DNA from: Pseudomonas triticifolii
GTDB lineage: Bacteria > Pseudomonadota > Gammaproteobacteria > Pseudomonadales > Pseudomonadaceae
DNA length: 64,000 bases
Reading direction: 5' to 3'
Assembly: GCF_014358015.1 (NCBI RefSeq)
Contig: NZ_JACONV010000013.1
Location: forward strand, 1-64,000
Position 1 is the first letter of the stretch. Every line of letters begins with the position of its first letter. The notes beneath the pieces were generated by a model. That model had not been told where the DNA came from. It ran no database searches and saw nothing but the letters and a program-made list of their open reading frames with translations. Below, piece after piece: positions 26,230 to 34,541 of this stretch. A program made the translations under genes and the position numbers.

Positions 26230-26435
26230 TCAAGCAAATCACTGTAGGAATGGCTAAACAAACTCTGTCTTATTATTTTAAATTCATCACTAACTTTACA
26301 TACGGACGATCCAACTCAGTGCCGACCATCCGTTTTCTTCACACATGCACCGAGACCTGTAAGCAATCTATTTAAGATCTTGCCGGACGTGGAAAGTAGA
26401 GTCTCCACAAGGACTATCAGTAAGCGCCGCACAAC
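26230..26435. other. AT-rich edge of the YcaO block
   Basis: No gene is visible. The stretch 26265-26285 is strongly AT-rich (TAAAAT and TAATAA on the - strand) and could carry the promoter of the peptide operon. No convincing -35 element was found, and no direct repeats or integrase remnant mark a junction. Confidence 0.4.
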
Positions 26436-26468
26436 AAAAAGCCCGACCTGCGAAGCAGGCCGGGCCTT
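26436..26468 (-). terminator. Terminator of phaF
   Basis: GCCCGACCTGC (26441-26451) / GCAGGCCGGGC (26455-26465), a stem with one G-U pair on the - strand and a run of Ts after it in that direction. It lies just past the phaF stop. Confidence 0.88.
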
Positions 26469-26483
26469 GGCGTTCCGGTCTTC

Positions 26484-27257
26484 TTACGAAGGCTGGTTGG
26501 CTGGCGCTTCCGACGAAGGCGCTGGGGCGGCAGCGGGTTTAGGGCTGTCTTCCCTGACCGACGCTGCAGGCTTGGGCGCTGCGGCTTTTTTGACTGCCGG
26601 CTTTCTCGGCGCAGCCGGCTTGGCAACGTCCTTGGCTTTGCTTGCCGTTTTGGACGCGGCTTTCTCGGCTACGTCCAGCGGCTTGGTCGCTGCCTTTCTG
26701 GCTGCCGGTTTGGCCGCTGCTGCTTTATCCGCCGCTTTGTCTGCTGTCTTGGCGACGACCTTGGCTGCTGCTTTCAGCGGTTTGGCCGTGGTCTTGGGAG
26801 CAGGCTTGGGCGCGGCCGCAGCGCGCGAGACCACTGGACGCGCCTTGGCACCCGTCAGTTGCTCGATCTGCTGAGTCAGTTGGTCGACCTTGCTGTGCAA
26901 CGCCTGCACTTCGTTACGGCTCGGCACGCCCAGACGCGAAATGGCGCTGTTCAGGCGTTTGTCGAACGCACCTTCCAGCTCACTCCACTTGCCCAGCGCC
27001 ATGTCTTTTACATCACCTACGCGGGATTTGGCCGCCTTGGTGGTGTCCTTGACGTCGTCGATCTGTTTCTGCGCTTCGGCCTTGGTCTGCTTCTCGGCCT
27101 TCTCGCCGTCTTTTACCAACGTCTCGAAAAGCTTATTGCCGTCATTGCTTATCTTGGAGTAAGCGCCCAAACCAGCCAGCCAGATTTGGCGAGAGTACTT
27201 CTCAACCTCGCCAATCCAGGAGCTGCCTTCTTTTTCTACCTTTTTCTTGCCAGCCAT
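26484..27257 (-). CDS. phaF: PHA granule-associated phasin PhaF
   Basis: 257 residues from the ATG at 27257, which has a clear AAGGAG site; a longer in-frame start adds 28 residues reading through the phaI-phaF junction. The N-terminal phasin domain (about residues 1-140) has VEKYSRQIWLAGLGAYSKI and a coiled-coil HSKVDQLTQQIEQL. The C-terminal half is a histone H1-like Ala/Lys/Pro tail (KPAA, KAADKAA repeats) known in PhaF to bind DNA and help segregate granules. phaI lies 10 bp upstream. Confidence 0.95.
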   Translation of the reverse strand: MAGKKKVEKEGSSWIGEVEKYSRQIWLAGLGAYSKISNDGNKLFETLVKDGEKAEKQTKAEAQKQIDDVKDTTKAAKSRVGDVKDMALGKWSELEGAFDKRLNSAISRLGVPSRNEVQALHSKVDQLTQQIEQLTGAKARPVVSRAAAAPKPAPKTTAKPLKAAAKVVAKTADKAADKAAAAKPAARKAATKPLDVAEKAASKTASKAKDVAKPAAPRKPAVKKAAAPKPAASVREDSPKPAAAPAPSSEAPANQPS

Positions 27258-27267
27258 CCTGTTCTCC

Positions 27268-27741
27268 TTATTGTCCAGGCTCGGAACGTTCGAGTCGTTT
27301 AGGCTCGGAGCGTTCGAGCTTTTTAGGCCCGACACGTTCAAGCAATGCCGTCAGCTCATCGAGCTTAGCAGAGAGAGAGTCAACATCATGTTTAGATGGG
27401 ATACCGATCCGGTTCAAAGCCTTGGCGACGCGACGATCGAAAGCACTTTCGATCCGGTCAAGCTGCACCTCGACGCGACCCTTGACCTCTGACACTTCGC
27501 CTTTGATCGAATCTATCTCGCTGTTGGCGGCTTCGAGTTTTTCATCCAGGACTTTTTTGGCTTCTTTCTCTGCCTGTTCCCCGGTCTTGATCAGCTCTTT
27601 GACATACTGCGCGCCTTCCTCATTGACCTTGGAGTAGGCGCCCAGGCCAGCCAGCCAGATTTTACGGGCATACAATTTGACGTCGGAAAAGGTGGAAGCC
27701 TGTTCGTTTTCGATTTTTCTCTTGATGGTCGCTCTGGCCAT
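27268..27741 (-). CDS. phaI: Phasin PhaI
   Basis: 157 residues from the ATG at 27741 (MARATIKRKIENE), with GAGGTG upstream. Same phasin domain as the PhaF N-terminus (VKLYARKIWLAGLGAYSKV), without the histone-like tail. Coats and stabilises PHA granules. The last residues repeat LERSEP twice, encoded by diverged 24-bp direct repeats (about 27277-27324). Co-transcribed with phaF. Confidence 0.95.
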   Translation of the reverse strand: MARATIKRKIENEQASTFSDVKLYARKIWLAGLGAYSKVNEEGAQYVKELIKTGEQAEKEAKKVLDEKLEAANSEIDSIKGEVSEVKGRVEVQLDRIESAFDRRVAKALNRIGIPSKHDVDSLSAKLDELTALLERVGPKKLERSEPKRLERSEPGQ

Positions 27742-27824
27742 GGTGCACCTCATGCTCGAAAGTTGAAGGAACCGCCCTTTTTTACAGGGCATGAGGTCAA
27801 AGCTACGGACAAAAATTAGAATGC

Positions 27825-27838
27825 TCACCCTAGGGTGA
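27825..27838. promoter_or_regulatory. Perfect 14-bp palindrome upstream of phaI
   Basis: TCACCCTAGGGTGA lies 84 bp upstream of the phaI start, near a likely promoter (an AT-rich TTCTAATTTTT lies just downstream of it on the - strand). It could be an operator, with PhaD the obvious candidate. No copy was seen upstream of phaC1. Confidence 0.4.
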
Positions 27839-27895
27839 TCAGAAAGAAACAGCGTCCGGTGGCGTTCCGAACCCCGACAGGCAGGCAATCGCGAC

Positions 27896-28174
27896 TCAGG
27901 CAGCCAGTGCCTTGTCCAGTACACGCTCGACCTCGGACTTGATCGAGCCGCTCATGGCCGACAGGATGAAGTTCAGCTCGATCCTGATGCGAATCAGCGC
28001 TTCTTCGACTTCAACCCGACCCTTGGCACCCTTGCCTTCAAGCTTCACGGTGTCGCCAACCCATTCATGAGCCAGACCGTACTTGTCGGCCAGCTTCTCC
28101 ACCAACTGTTCTGCGCGCGCGCGTGCCTGTTCCCGGCCCAGGGAATGAGGGCGTTCAACAGTTATCTTGGCCAT
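27896..28174 (-). CDS. Polyhydroxyalkanoic acid system family protein
   Basis: 92 residues from the ATG at 28174, with AAGGAAC upstream. Small basic/acidic alternating protein (MAKITVERPHSLGREQARARAEQLVEKLADKYGL) that matches the PHA granule-region family found beside phaI/phaF. It has no signal or membrane segment. Molecular role is not known to me. It diverges from ubiE. Confidence 0.85.
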   Translation of the reverse strand: MAKITVERPHSLGREQARARAEQLVEKLADKYGLAHEWVGDTVKLEGKGAKGRVEVEEALIRIRIELNFILSAMSGSIKSEVERVLDKALAA

Positions 28175-28318
28175 GGGGGCGTTCCTTGATCGTCGGATGA
28201 AATGCGGCGCAACTATATACATCCGCCTGCATCCAAGAAAGCGTTGGCGGTGAGCCTTGTCAAGACAAAGCCAGCCTTGACGATTAGAATGGCCCGCAAT
28301 CTATTCCGGTGAAGCGAT

Positions 28319-29089
28319 ATGAACGATCAGCGCAAAGGCAGCGATGCCGAACCTACGACTCACTTCGGTTACAAAAATGTACCGGAAAGCCAGAAGGCAG
28401 ACAAAGTCGCTGAGGTATTCCACTCGGTAGCGGCCAAATACGACCTGATGAATGACCTCCTGTCGGGTGGCATGCACAGGCTCTGGAAACGTTTTGCCAT
28501 CGAACTTTCGGGCGTTCGTACCGGCAACCGCGTGCTCGACATCGCGGGTGGCACGGGTGACCTGACCCGCAAGTTCTCCACGCTGGTAGGCCCTACCGGT
28601 CACGTAGTGCTGGCCGACATCAACGCCTCGATGCTCAAGGTCGGCCGCGACCGCCTGCTCGACCTGGGTGTAGCGGGTAACGTTGAGTTCGTTCAGGCCG
28701 ACGCGGAAAAGCTGCCGTTCCCGGACAACCATTTCGACTGCGTGACCATCGCCTTCGGCCTGCGCAACGTGACGCACAAGGAAGACGCCCTGCGCTCCAT
28801 GCTGCGCGTGCTCAAGCCCGGCGGTCGTCTGCTGGTGCTGGAATTCTCCAAACCGACCAATACGCTGATGTCCAAGGCCTATGACGCTTACTCGTTCGCG
28901 TTCATGCCGCTCATGGGCAAGCTGGTGACCAACGATTCGGAGAGCTACCGCTACCTGGCTGAGTCGATCCGCATGCACCCCAACCAGGAAACCCTGAAGT
29001 CGATGATGGTAGAAGCCGGTTTCGACCGCGTGACCTACCACAACATGACCTCAGGCATCGTGGCCCTGCACCGCGGCATCAAACCGTAA
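28319..29089 (+). CDS. ubiE: Ubiquinone/menaquinone C-methyltransferase
   Basis: 256 residues, family length. SAM-dependent C-methylation in ubiquinone synthesis. Motif I VLDIAGGTGDLTRKF, the LPFPDNHFDCVTIAFGLRNV segment and LKPGGRLLVLEFSKP are characteristic. The stop overlaps the ubiJ ATG, so the ubiE-ubiJ-ubiB genes are translationally linked. Confidence 0.97.
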   Translation: MNDQRKGSDAEPTTHFGYKNVPESQKADKVAEVFHSVAAKYDLMNDLLSGGMHRLWKRFAIELSGVRTGNRVLDIAGGTGDLTRKFSTLVGPTGHVVLADINASMLKVGRDRLLDLGVAGNVEFVQADAEKLPFPDNHFDCVTIAFGLRNVTHKEDALRSMLRVLKPGGRLLVLEFSKPTNTLMSKAYDAYSFAFMPLMGKLVTNDSESYRYLAESIRMHPNQETLKSMMVEAGFDRVTYHNMTSGIVALHRGIKP

Positions 29090-29712
29090 TGCTGTTTCGG
29101 GGGCTGCTCGCCAGCGTCGAGCACGGCATCAACCGCGTATTGCGTCTGGACAGCACGGCATTGCCGCGTCTGGCGCGGTTATCCGGCCATGTGATCAAGA
29201 TCGACTGCCGCGATCCGTCCCTGAAAATCTTCATTCTGCCCAGCGACGAGGGCCTGTTGCTTGCCCCCGAGTGGGCGGCCGACGCCGATTGCACCCTGCG
29301 TGCCCCGGCCTCAAGCCTGCTGCGCCTGGCACTGAGCAAGGACAAGACTGCGGTGCTGCATGGCCCGGAAGTCGAACTCGATGGTGATAGCGGTGTACTG
29401 CTGGAACTGGTCGGTGTCCTTCAGGATCTGGAGCTGGACTGGGAGCACGAACTGTCACGCTGGCTCGGCCCGGTCGCCAGCCAGTTGCTGAGTGGCCATT
29501 TGCGCAGCCGTGCGCGCTGGACGCGTGATAGTGTGGCGAGTCTGAGCCAGAACGCCGCCGACTACTTCAGTGAAGAGTCGCGCACGCTGGTCGGCAAGCA
29601 TGAAGCTGAAGCCCGTTTTGCCGAACTCGACCGGATCAAACTCGATCTGGAACGCCTTGAGGCGCGTTTTGAGCGCCTTGCCCGATCCCTCAATTCCAGC
29701 GATAACGCATGA
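29089..29712 (+). CDS. ubiJ: Ubiquinone biosynthesis accessory factor UbiJ
   Basis: 207 residues with an SCP2-like lipid-binding domain in the N-terminal part (about residues 10-110) and a C-terminal helical coiled coil (AELDRIKLDLERLEARFERLARSL). It scaffolds the soluble Ubi complex and binds the isoprenoid intermediates. It overlaps both neighbours by a few bases. Confidence 0.92.
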   Translation: MLFRGLLASVEHGINRVLRLDSTALPRLARLSGHVIKIDCRDPSLKIFILPSDEGLLLAPEWAADADCTLRAPASSLLRLALSKDKTAVLHGPEVELDGDSGVLLELVGVLQDLELDWEHELSRWLGPVASQLLSGHLRSRARWTRDSVASLSQNAADYFSEESRTLVGKHEAEARFAELDRIKLDLERLEARFERLARSLNSSDNA

Positions 29713-31328
29713 AGCTGCTTGCCGTCCGCCGTCTGTTTCGCATTCAACGTGTCGTTATCCGCTACCGCCTCGATGACCTGTTGTTCGCCCTGCCCCTGCC
29801 ATGGTGGATGCTGGCGGTGCGATTCGTGCTGCCTTGGCGCTGGCTGCCGCGCAGCAAGTCGGAGCTGAGCCGGGGCGCACGCTTTCGGCTGGCTTTGCAG
29901 GATCTGGGGCCGATCTTCATCAAATTTGGTCAGTTGCTGTCGACGAGGCGCGACTTGCTGCCCGAAGACATCGCCGACGAACTGATGCTGTTGCAGGACC
30001 GCGTACCGCCGTTCGACCAGAATCTGGCGATCAAGCTGATCGAAGAACAATTGGGCGCGAAGATCTGCGATGTGTTCAGCCGTTTCGATGAAACGCCACT
30101 CGCGTCGGCCTCGGTCGCCCAGGTGCATGCCGCTCGCCTGAAGACGGGCGAAGAGGTCGTGGTCAAGGTAGTGCGTCCCGGCCTGAAACCGATCATCGGC
30201 CAGGACCTGGCGTGGCTGTTCATCCTGGCCCGCACCGCTGAACGCCTCTCTGCCGATGCACGTCTGCTGCACCCGGTTCAGGTGGTGATGGACTACGAGA
30301 AGACCATCTACGACGAGTTGGACCTGCTGCGCGAAGCCGCCAACTCCAGTCAGTTGCGCCGTAACTTCGAAGGCTCGGAGCTGCTGTATGTGCCTCAGGT
30401 CTACTGGGACTGGTGCCGTCCGAAAGTGCTGGTCATGGAGCGCATCTACGGCGTTCAGGTGACCGATCTGGCGACCCTGGCCGATCAGCGCACCGACATG
30501 AAACTGCTCGCCGAGCGGGGCGTGGAAATTTTCTTCACCCAGATCTTCCGCGACAGCTTTTTTCACGCCGACATGCACCCGGGCAATATCTTTGTCAGCA
30601 CGGTCAGCCCCTGGAGCCCGCAGTACATCGCCATCGACTGCGGCATCGTCGGCAGCCTTACGCCTGAAGACCAGGATTATCTGGCCCGCAACCTGTTTGC
30701 CTTCTTCAAGCGCGATTACCGGCGTGTGGCCCAGTTGCACATCGATTCGGGCTGGGTGCCGGCGGAGACCAAGCTCAACGAATTCGAAGCGGCGATCCGC
30801 ACCGTGTGCGAACCGATTTTCGAGAAGCCGCTCAAGGATATTTCCTTCGGACAGGTATTGATGCGTCTGTTCCAGACCGCCCGACGCTTCAACATGGAGG
30901 TCCAGCCACAGCTGGTCCTGCTGCAAAAGACGTTGCTCAACATTGAGGGCCTGGGTCGCCAACTGTATCCCGAGCTGGACCTGTGGAGCACCGCGCAACC
31001 CTATCTGGAACGCTGGATGCGCGAGCGTGTGAGCCCCAAGACGCTGGTCAGCAACCTGCAATCGCAGGTCGAGCAGCTACCGCACATTGCCAACATGACC
31101 CGCGACCTGCTGGAACGTCTGTCCCGCCCGCATGCCTCCGACCCGCCAAATCCGTGGCGCGAGAGCAAGGATGGCTGGGCTTTGCGCCTCATCGGCTCGG
31201 CCTTGCTGGCTGGCGGCGTCATACAAGGCTGGGTGATCAGCGAAGCCGGCACGCAGCTGCCCACGCTGGCCGCCTGGCCTGCGGCGATCATGCTGATTGC
31301 GGGCCTGTATCTGATCGTTCGCCGATAG
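29709..31328 (+). CDS. ubiB: UbiB, atypical kinase-like ubiquinone biosynthesis protein
   Basis: 539 residues. ABC1/ADCK family signatures: KFGQLLSTRRDLLP (KxGQ motif), the Ala-rich nucleotide loop ASASVAQVHAA, and the catalytic-loop HADMHPGNIFV. Two C-terminal transmembrane helices (about residues 495-537) anchor it in the inner membrane. It is an ATPase thought to help extract lipid intermediates for the Ubi enzymes. Confidence 0.97.
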   Translation: MKLLAVRRLFRIQRVVIRYRLDDLLFALPLPWWMLAVRFVLPWRWLPRSKSELSRGARFRLALQDLGPIFIKFGQLLSTRRDLLPEDIADELMLLQDRVPPFDQNLAIKLIEEQLGAKICDVFSRFDETPLASASVAQVHAARLKTGEEVVVKVVRPGLKPIIGQDLAWLFILARTAERLSADARLLHPVQVVMDYEKTIYDELDLLREAANSSQLRRNFEGSELLYVPQVYWDWCRPKVLVMERIYGVQVTDLATLADQRTDMKLLAERGVEIFFTQIFRDSFFHADMHPGNIFVSTVSPWSPQYIAIDCGIVGSLTPEDQDYLARNLFAFFKRDYRRVAQLHIDSGWVPAETKLNEFEAAIRTVCEPIFEKPLKDISFGQVLMRLFQTARRFNMEVQPQLVLLQKTLLNIEGLGRQLYPELDLWSTAQPYLERWMRERVSPKTLVSNLQSQVEQLPHIANMTRDLLERLSRPHASDPPNPWRESKDGWALRLIGSALLAGGVIQGWVISEAGTQLPTLAAWPAAIMLIAGLYLIVRR

Positions 31329-31395
31329 CCAGCAGCGCATGGCGCTGGCACACTGTTCAACCCGCCGGACCTCAAGTCCGGCTGCCGGAGTAGAT

Positions 31396-31788
31396 ATGAA
31401 AGACTGGCTGGACGAGATTCACTGGAACAGCGACGGTCTGGTGCCTGCAATTGCCCAGGACCACAAGACCGGACGCGTACTGATGATGGCCTGGATGAAC
31501 CGCGAGGCCCTGAGCCTGACGGCTTCCGAGAATCGTGCAATCTATTGGTCGCGTTCGCGTGGCAAACTCTGGCGCAAAGGTGAAGAATCGGGTCATGTGC
31601 AAAAGCTGCATGAACTGCGCCTGGACTGTGACGCCGACGTCATTATCCTGATGGTCGAGCAGATCGGCGGCATCGCGTGCCACACAGGTCGCGAAAGTTG
31701 CTTCTACCGAGTGTATGAAAACTCAGGCTGGAAGACCGTAGACCCGGTCCTGAAAGATCCTGATGCCATTTACCACGCAGGCCATTGA
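31396..31788 (+). CDS. hisI: Phosphoribosyl-AMP cyclohydrolase
   Basis: 130 residues from the ATG at 31396. Opens the adenine ring in histidine synthesis. The zinc and magnesium ligands are seen in LDCDADVIILMVEQ and CHTGRESCFYR. It is separate from hisE, whose start is 2 bp after this stop; in enterobacteria the two are fused. Confidence 0.96.
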   Translation: MKDWLDEIHWNSDGLVPAIAQDHKTGRVLMMAWMNREALSLTASENRAIYWSRSRGKLWRKGEESGHVQKLHELRLDCDADVIILMVEQIGGIACHTGRESCFYRVYENSGWKTVDPVLKDPDAIYHAGH

Positions 31789-31790
31789 AC

Positions 31791-32123
31791 ATGACTGATA
31801 CGCTGTCCCGCCTGGCCGAGGTGCTGGAATCACGCAAGGATGCCGCTGCCGACAGTTCCTATGTCGCCAGCCTGTATCACAAGGGTTTGAACAAGATTCT
31901 GGAAAAACTTGGCGAAGAGTCGGTTGAAACCATCATTGCCGCCAAGGACGCTGCCCTCAGCGGTGATTGCAGCGACGTGATCTACGAAACGGCTGACCTG
32001 TGGTTTCACAGCATGGTAATGCTGGCAGCGCTGGGTCAGCATCCACAAGCGGTGCTCGATGAACTGGATCGCCGGTTCGGGCTGTCCGGTCATGCGGAAA
32101 AAGCCGCTCGCACAGCAGACTGA
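31791..32123 (+). CDS. hisE: Phosphoribosyl-ATP pyrophosphatase
   Basis: 110 residues, all-alpha NTP pyrophosphohydrolase of the MazG type. The GEESVETIIAAKD and DVIYETADLWFH motifs hold the metal-binding acidic residues. Second step of histidine synthesis, next to hisI and ahead of tatABC, the usual Pseudomonas order. Confidence 0.96.
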   Translation: MTDTLSRLAEVLESRKDAAADSSYVASLYHKGLNKILEKLGEESVETIIAAKDAALSGDCSDVIYETADLWFHSMVMLAALGQHPQAVLDELDRRFGLSGHAEKAARTAD

Positions 32124-32170
32124 CTGCCTTCCCCTTTTGAGCTTGAAGAATCTTCTACGAGGACTGTTTC

Positions 32171-32458
32171 ATGGGTATTTTTGACTGGAAACACTGGATC
32201 GTCATCCTGATCGTCGTGGTACTGGTTTTCGGTACCAAGAAACTCAAGGGTCTGGGCACGGACGTCGGCGAATCGATCAAGGGCTTTCGCAAGGCCATGA
32301 ACGACGACGAAAAACCGGCTGATCAGGCATCGCCGCAACCACAGCCGCAGCCTCAACAGCCCTATACCGCGCCGCAGGGCTCGCCCCTGAATCAGCCGCA
32401 CACCATCGACGCGCACGCGCACAAAGTCGAAGAGCCGACCCGCAAAGACCAGGTTTAA
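32171..32458 (+). CDS. tatA: Twin-arginine translocase subunit TatA
   Basis: 95 residues. One N-terminal transmembrane helix (about residues 5-21), a FGTKKLKGLG hinge, an amphipathic helix (GTDVGESIKGFRKAM) and a Pro/Gln-rich acidic tail. It oligomerises to form the pathway for folded proteins. Confidence 0.95.
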   Translation: MGIFDWKHWIVILIVVVLVFGTKKLKGLGTDVGESIKGFRKAMNDDEKPADQASPQPQPQPQQPYTAPQGSPLNQPHTIDAHAHKVEEPTRKDQV

Positions 32459-32462
32459 GACC

Positions 32463-32924
32463 ATGTTCGGTATCAGCTTCTCTGAACTGCTGCTGATCGG
32501 ACTCGTGGCCCTGCTGGTGCTGGGCCCCGAGCGACTGCCCGGCGCAGCACGCACCGCAGGTCTGTGGATAGGCCGACTGAAGCGCAGCTTCAACGCGATC
32601 AAACAGGAAGTTGAACGTGAAATCGGTGCTGACGAGATTCGTCGGCAACTGCACAACGAGCACATTCTTTCGCTGGAAGATGAAGCGCGCAAAATGTTTG
32701 CTCAGCAACAGCACCCTGAAGTGGCGTACGAGCCGATCACCCCGCCACCAGCACCGCAGGAAATGGCGGCCGACACGGCATCGCACAGCGACATCGGCCC
32801 GGCCGAGCCTGTTGCGAAGGCACCACTGACGCTCGAGAAAACCGCGAAACCTGCCGCCGTATCGGCCCCGGTCGCGACGCCCTCTCCCGCCCACGATTCG
32901 TCATTGCCACCGCGAGCCCCATGA
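32463..32924 (+). CDS. tatB: Twin-arginine translocase subunit TatB
   Basis: 153 residues. N-terminal helix MFGISFSELLLIGLVALLVL followed by GPERLPGAARTAGLW, typical TatB. A long amphipathic helix and a disordered Ala/Pro tail follow. It forms the signal-peptide receptor with TatC, whose gene overlaps by 4 bp. Confidence 0.95.
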   Translation: MFGISFSELLLIGLVALLVLGPERLPGAARTAGLWIGRLKRSFNAIKQEVEREIGADEIRRQLHNEHILSLEDEARKMFAQQQHPEVAYEPITPPPAPQEMAADTASHSDIGPAEPVAKAPLTLEKTAKPAAVSAPVATPSPAHDSSLPPRAP

Positions 32925-33721
32925 GCGCAGATACCCCGGAAAACGATCAGCAAATGCCGCTGATCTCGCACCTCACCGAGTTGCGCACACGCCTGTTGCG
33001 CTGCGTTGCCGCAGTGTTTCTGATCTTTGCGGGTCTGTTCTACTTCACGCAGAAGATCTACACGCTGGTGTCCGCACCGCTGCGGGTCTACCTGCCCGAA
33101 GGCGCAACGATGATCGCCACCGACGTGGCCTCACCGTTCATCACGCCGTTCAAGCTGACCATGATGGTGGCGCTGTTTCTGTCCATGCCGGTGATCCTGC
33201 ACCAGATCTGGGGCTTCATTGCGCCGGGGCTGTACAAGCATGAAAAGCGTGTGGCCATTCCGCTGCTGGTGTCGAGCATCATCCTGTTTTACGCAGGCAT
33301 GGCGTTCGCTTACTTCCTGGTCTTCCCGCTGATTTTCCACTTCTTCGCCAGCGTGACCCCGGAAGGCGTGTCGATGATGACCGACATCGCCAGCTACCTC
33401 GACTTCGTGATGACGCTGTTCTTCGCCTTCGGCGTAGCGTTCGAGATTCCAGTGGCCGTGGTGCTGCTGGTCTGGATCGGCATCGTCGACGTGAAGTACC
33501 TGAAAAAGATCCGCCCGTACGTGATCATCGGCTGCTTCGTGGTCGGCATGATTCTCACCCCGCCGGACATCTTCTCGCAGACCCTGCTGGCCGTGCCGAT
33601 GTGGCTGCTGTTCGAACTGGGCGTGCTGTGCAGCGGGCTGATCAAGAAGCGTGGCGAACACCCGGACGATGAACAAGAAGAGGCTGACAAGCAAGACCAG
33701 CCGCCCGCGACTCAGCCGTGA
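32921..33721 (+). CDS. tatC: Twin-arginine translocase subunit TatC
   Basis: 266 residues with six membrane helices. SHLTELRTRLLRC at the N-terminus and the conserved loop before GVAFEIPVAVVLLVWIGIVD are diagnostic. Core receptor for RR signal peptides. It overlaps rsmE by 4 bp. Confidence 0.97.
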   Translation: MSADTPENDQQMPLISHLTELRTRLLRCVAAVFLIFAGLFYFTQKIYTLVSAPLRVYLPEGATMIATDVASPFITPFKLTMMVALFLSMPVILHQIWGFIAPGLYKHEKRVAIPLLVSSIILFYAGMAFAYFLVFPLIFHFFASVTPEGVSMMTDIASYLDFVMTLFFAFGVAFEIPVAVVLLVWIGIVDVKYLKKIRPYVIIGCFVVGMILTPPDIFSQTLLAVPMWLLFELGVLCSGLIKKRGEHPDDEQEEADKQDQPPATQP

Positions 33722-34425
33722 ATCTGCTGCTACTTGAAGAGGCCGATTTCATTGCGCCCGACCGGGTCGTGCTGCGCGACCGCCGCCTCAAGCACCTGCA
33801 GGAAGTGCACCGTGCCGAGGTCGGCGACAGCCTTCGGGTCGGTCGCGTCAACGGTCTGCTTGGCACTGCAGAGCTGCTGCGTCTGGAACCCCGTGAGGCC
33901 GAGCTGCGCGTTTCGCTGGACAGCGAGCCGCCTGCCAAGCTGCCGCTGACCCTCCTACTGGCCCTGCCGCGCCCCAAGATGCTGCGTCGGGTATTTCAGA
34001 CGGTTGCGACCATGGGTGTGCCGAAGGTCATTCTGCTTAACAGCTATCGCGTGGAAAAGAGTTTCTGGCAAACGCCGTTTCTTGAGCCCGAAGCGATTCG
34101 TGAGCAACTGATTCTGGGCCTGGAGCAGGCGCGCGACAGCGTGTTGCCGGAAATAGTGATCGAGAAACGCTTCAAACCCTTCGTCGAAGACCGCCTGCCG
34201 CAACTGGCCATGAACACCTTGGGGCTGGTGGGCCATCCAGGCGACTACCCTGCCTGTCCGCGCGCCGTCAATGAACCTGTCACGCTGGCCATCGGCCCCG
34301 AAGGCGGCTGGATCCCCTACGAAGTCGATCTGTTGCGCAAATCCGGCCTGCAACCGGTGCAACTGGGCGACCGTATTCTGCGGGTCGAAACCGCCGTCAC
34401 TGCGCTGCTTGCGCGCTTGTTTTAA
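33718..34425 (+). CDS. rsmE: 16S rRNA (uracil-1498-N3) methyltransferase
   Basis: 235 residues from a GTG overlapping the tatC stop. N-terminal PUA-like RNA-binding part, then a SPOUT methyltransferase domain with the knot motif LAIGPEGGW and LGDRILRVETAVTALLARL at the C-terminus. Confidence 0.94.
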   Translation: MNLLLLEEADFIAPDRVVLRDRRLKHLQEVHRAEVGDSLRVGRVNGLLGTAELLRLEPREAELRVSLDSEPPAKLPLTLLLALPRPKMLRRVFQTVATMGVPKVILLNSYRVEKSFWQTPFLEPEAIREQLILGLEQARDSVLPEIVIEKRFKPFVEDRLPQLAMNTLGLVGHPGDYPACPRAVNEPVTLAIGPEGGWIPYEVDLLRKSGLQPVQLGDRILRVETAVTALLARLF

Positions 34426-34541
34426 GCCCTTCGCTCTGCATCAGTTGCTCCTTTCGTTTGTCGTCACTCAATTGCTTCAGTTAACCCGTGACTGGCCGAT
34501 AGGGATGAGTACGCACAAGAATCAGACGTCGAGGAATGGTC

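Noticed and set aside
23008..26435. Block considered as a prophage remnant or transposon
   Set aside because: No integrase, transposase, terminal repeats or phage structural genes are visible.
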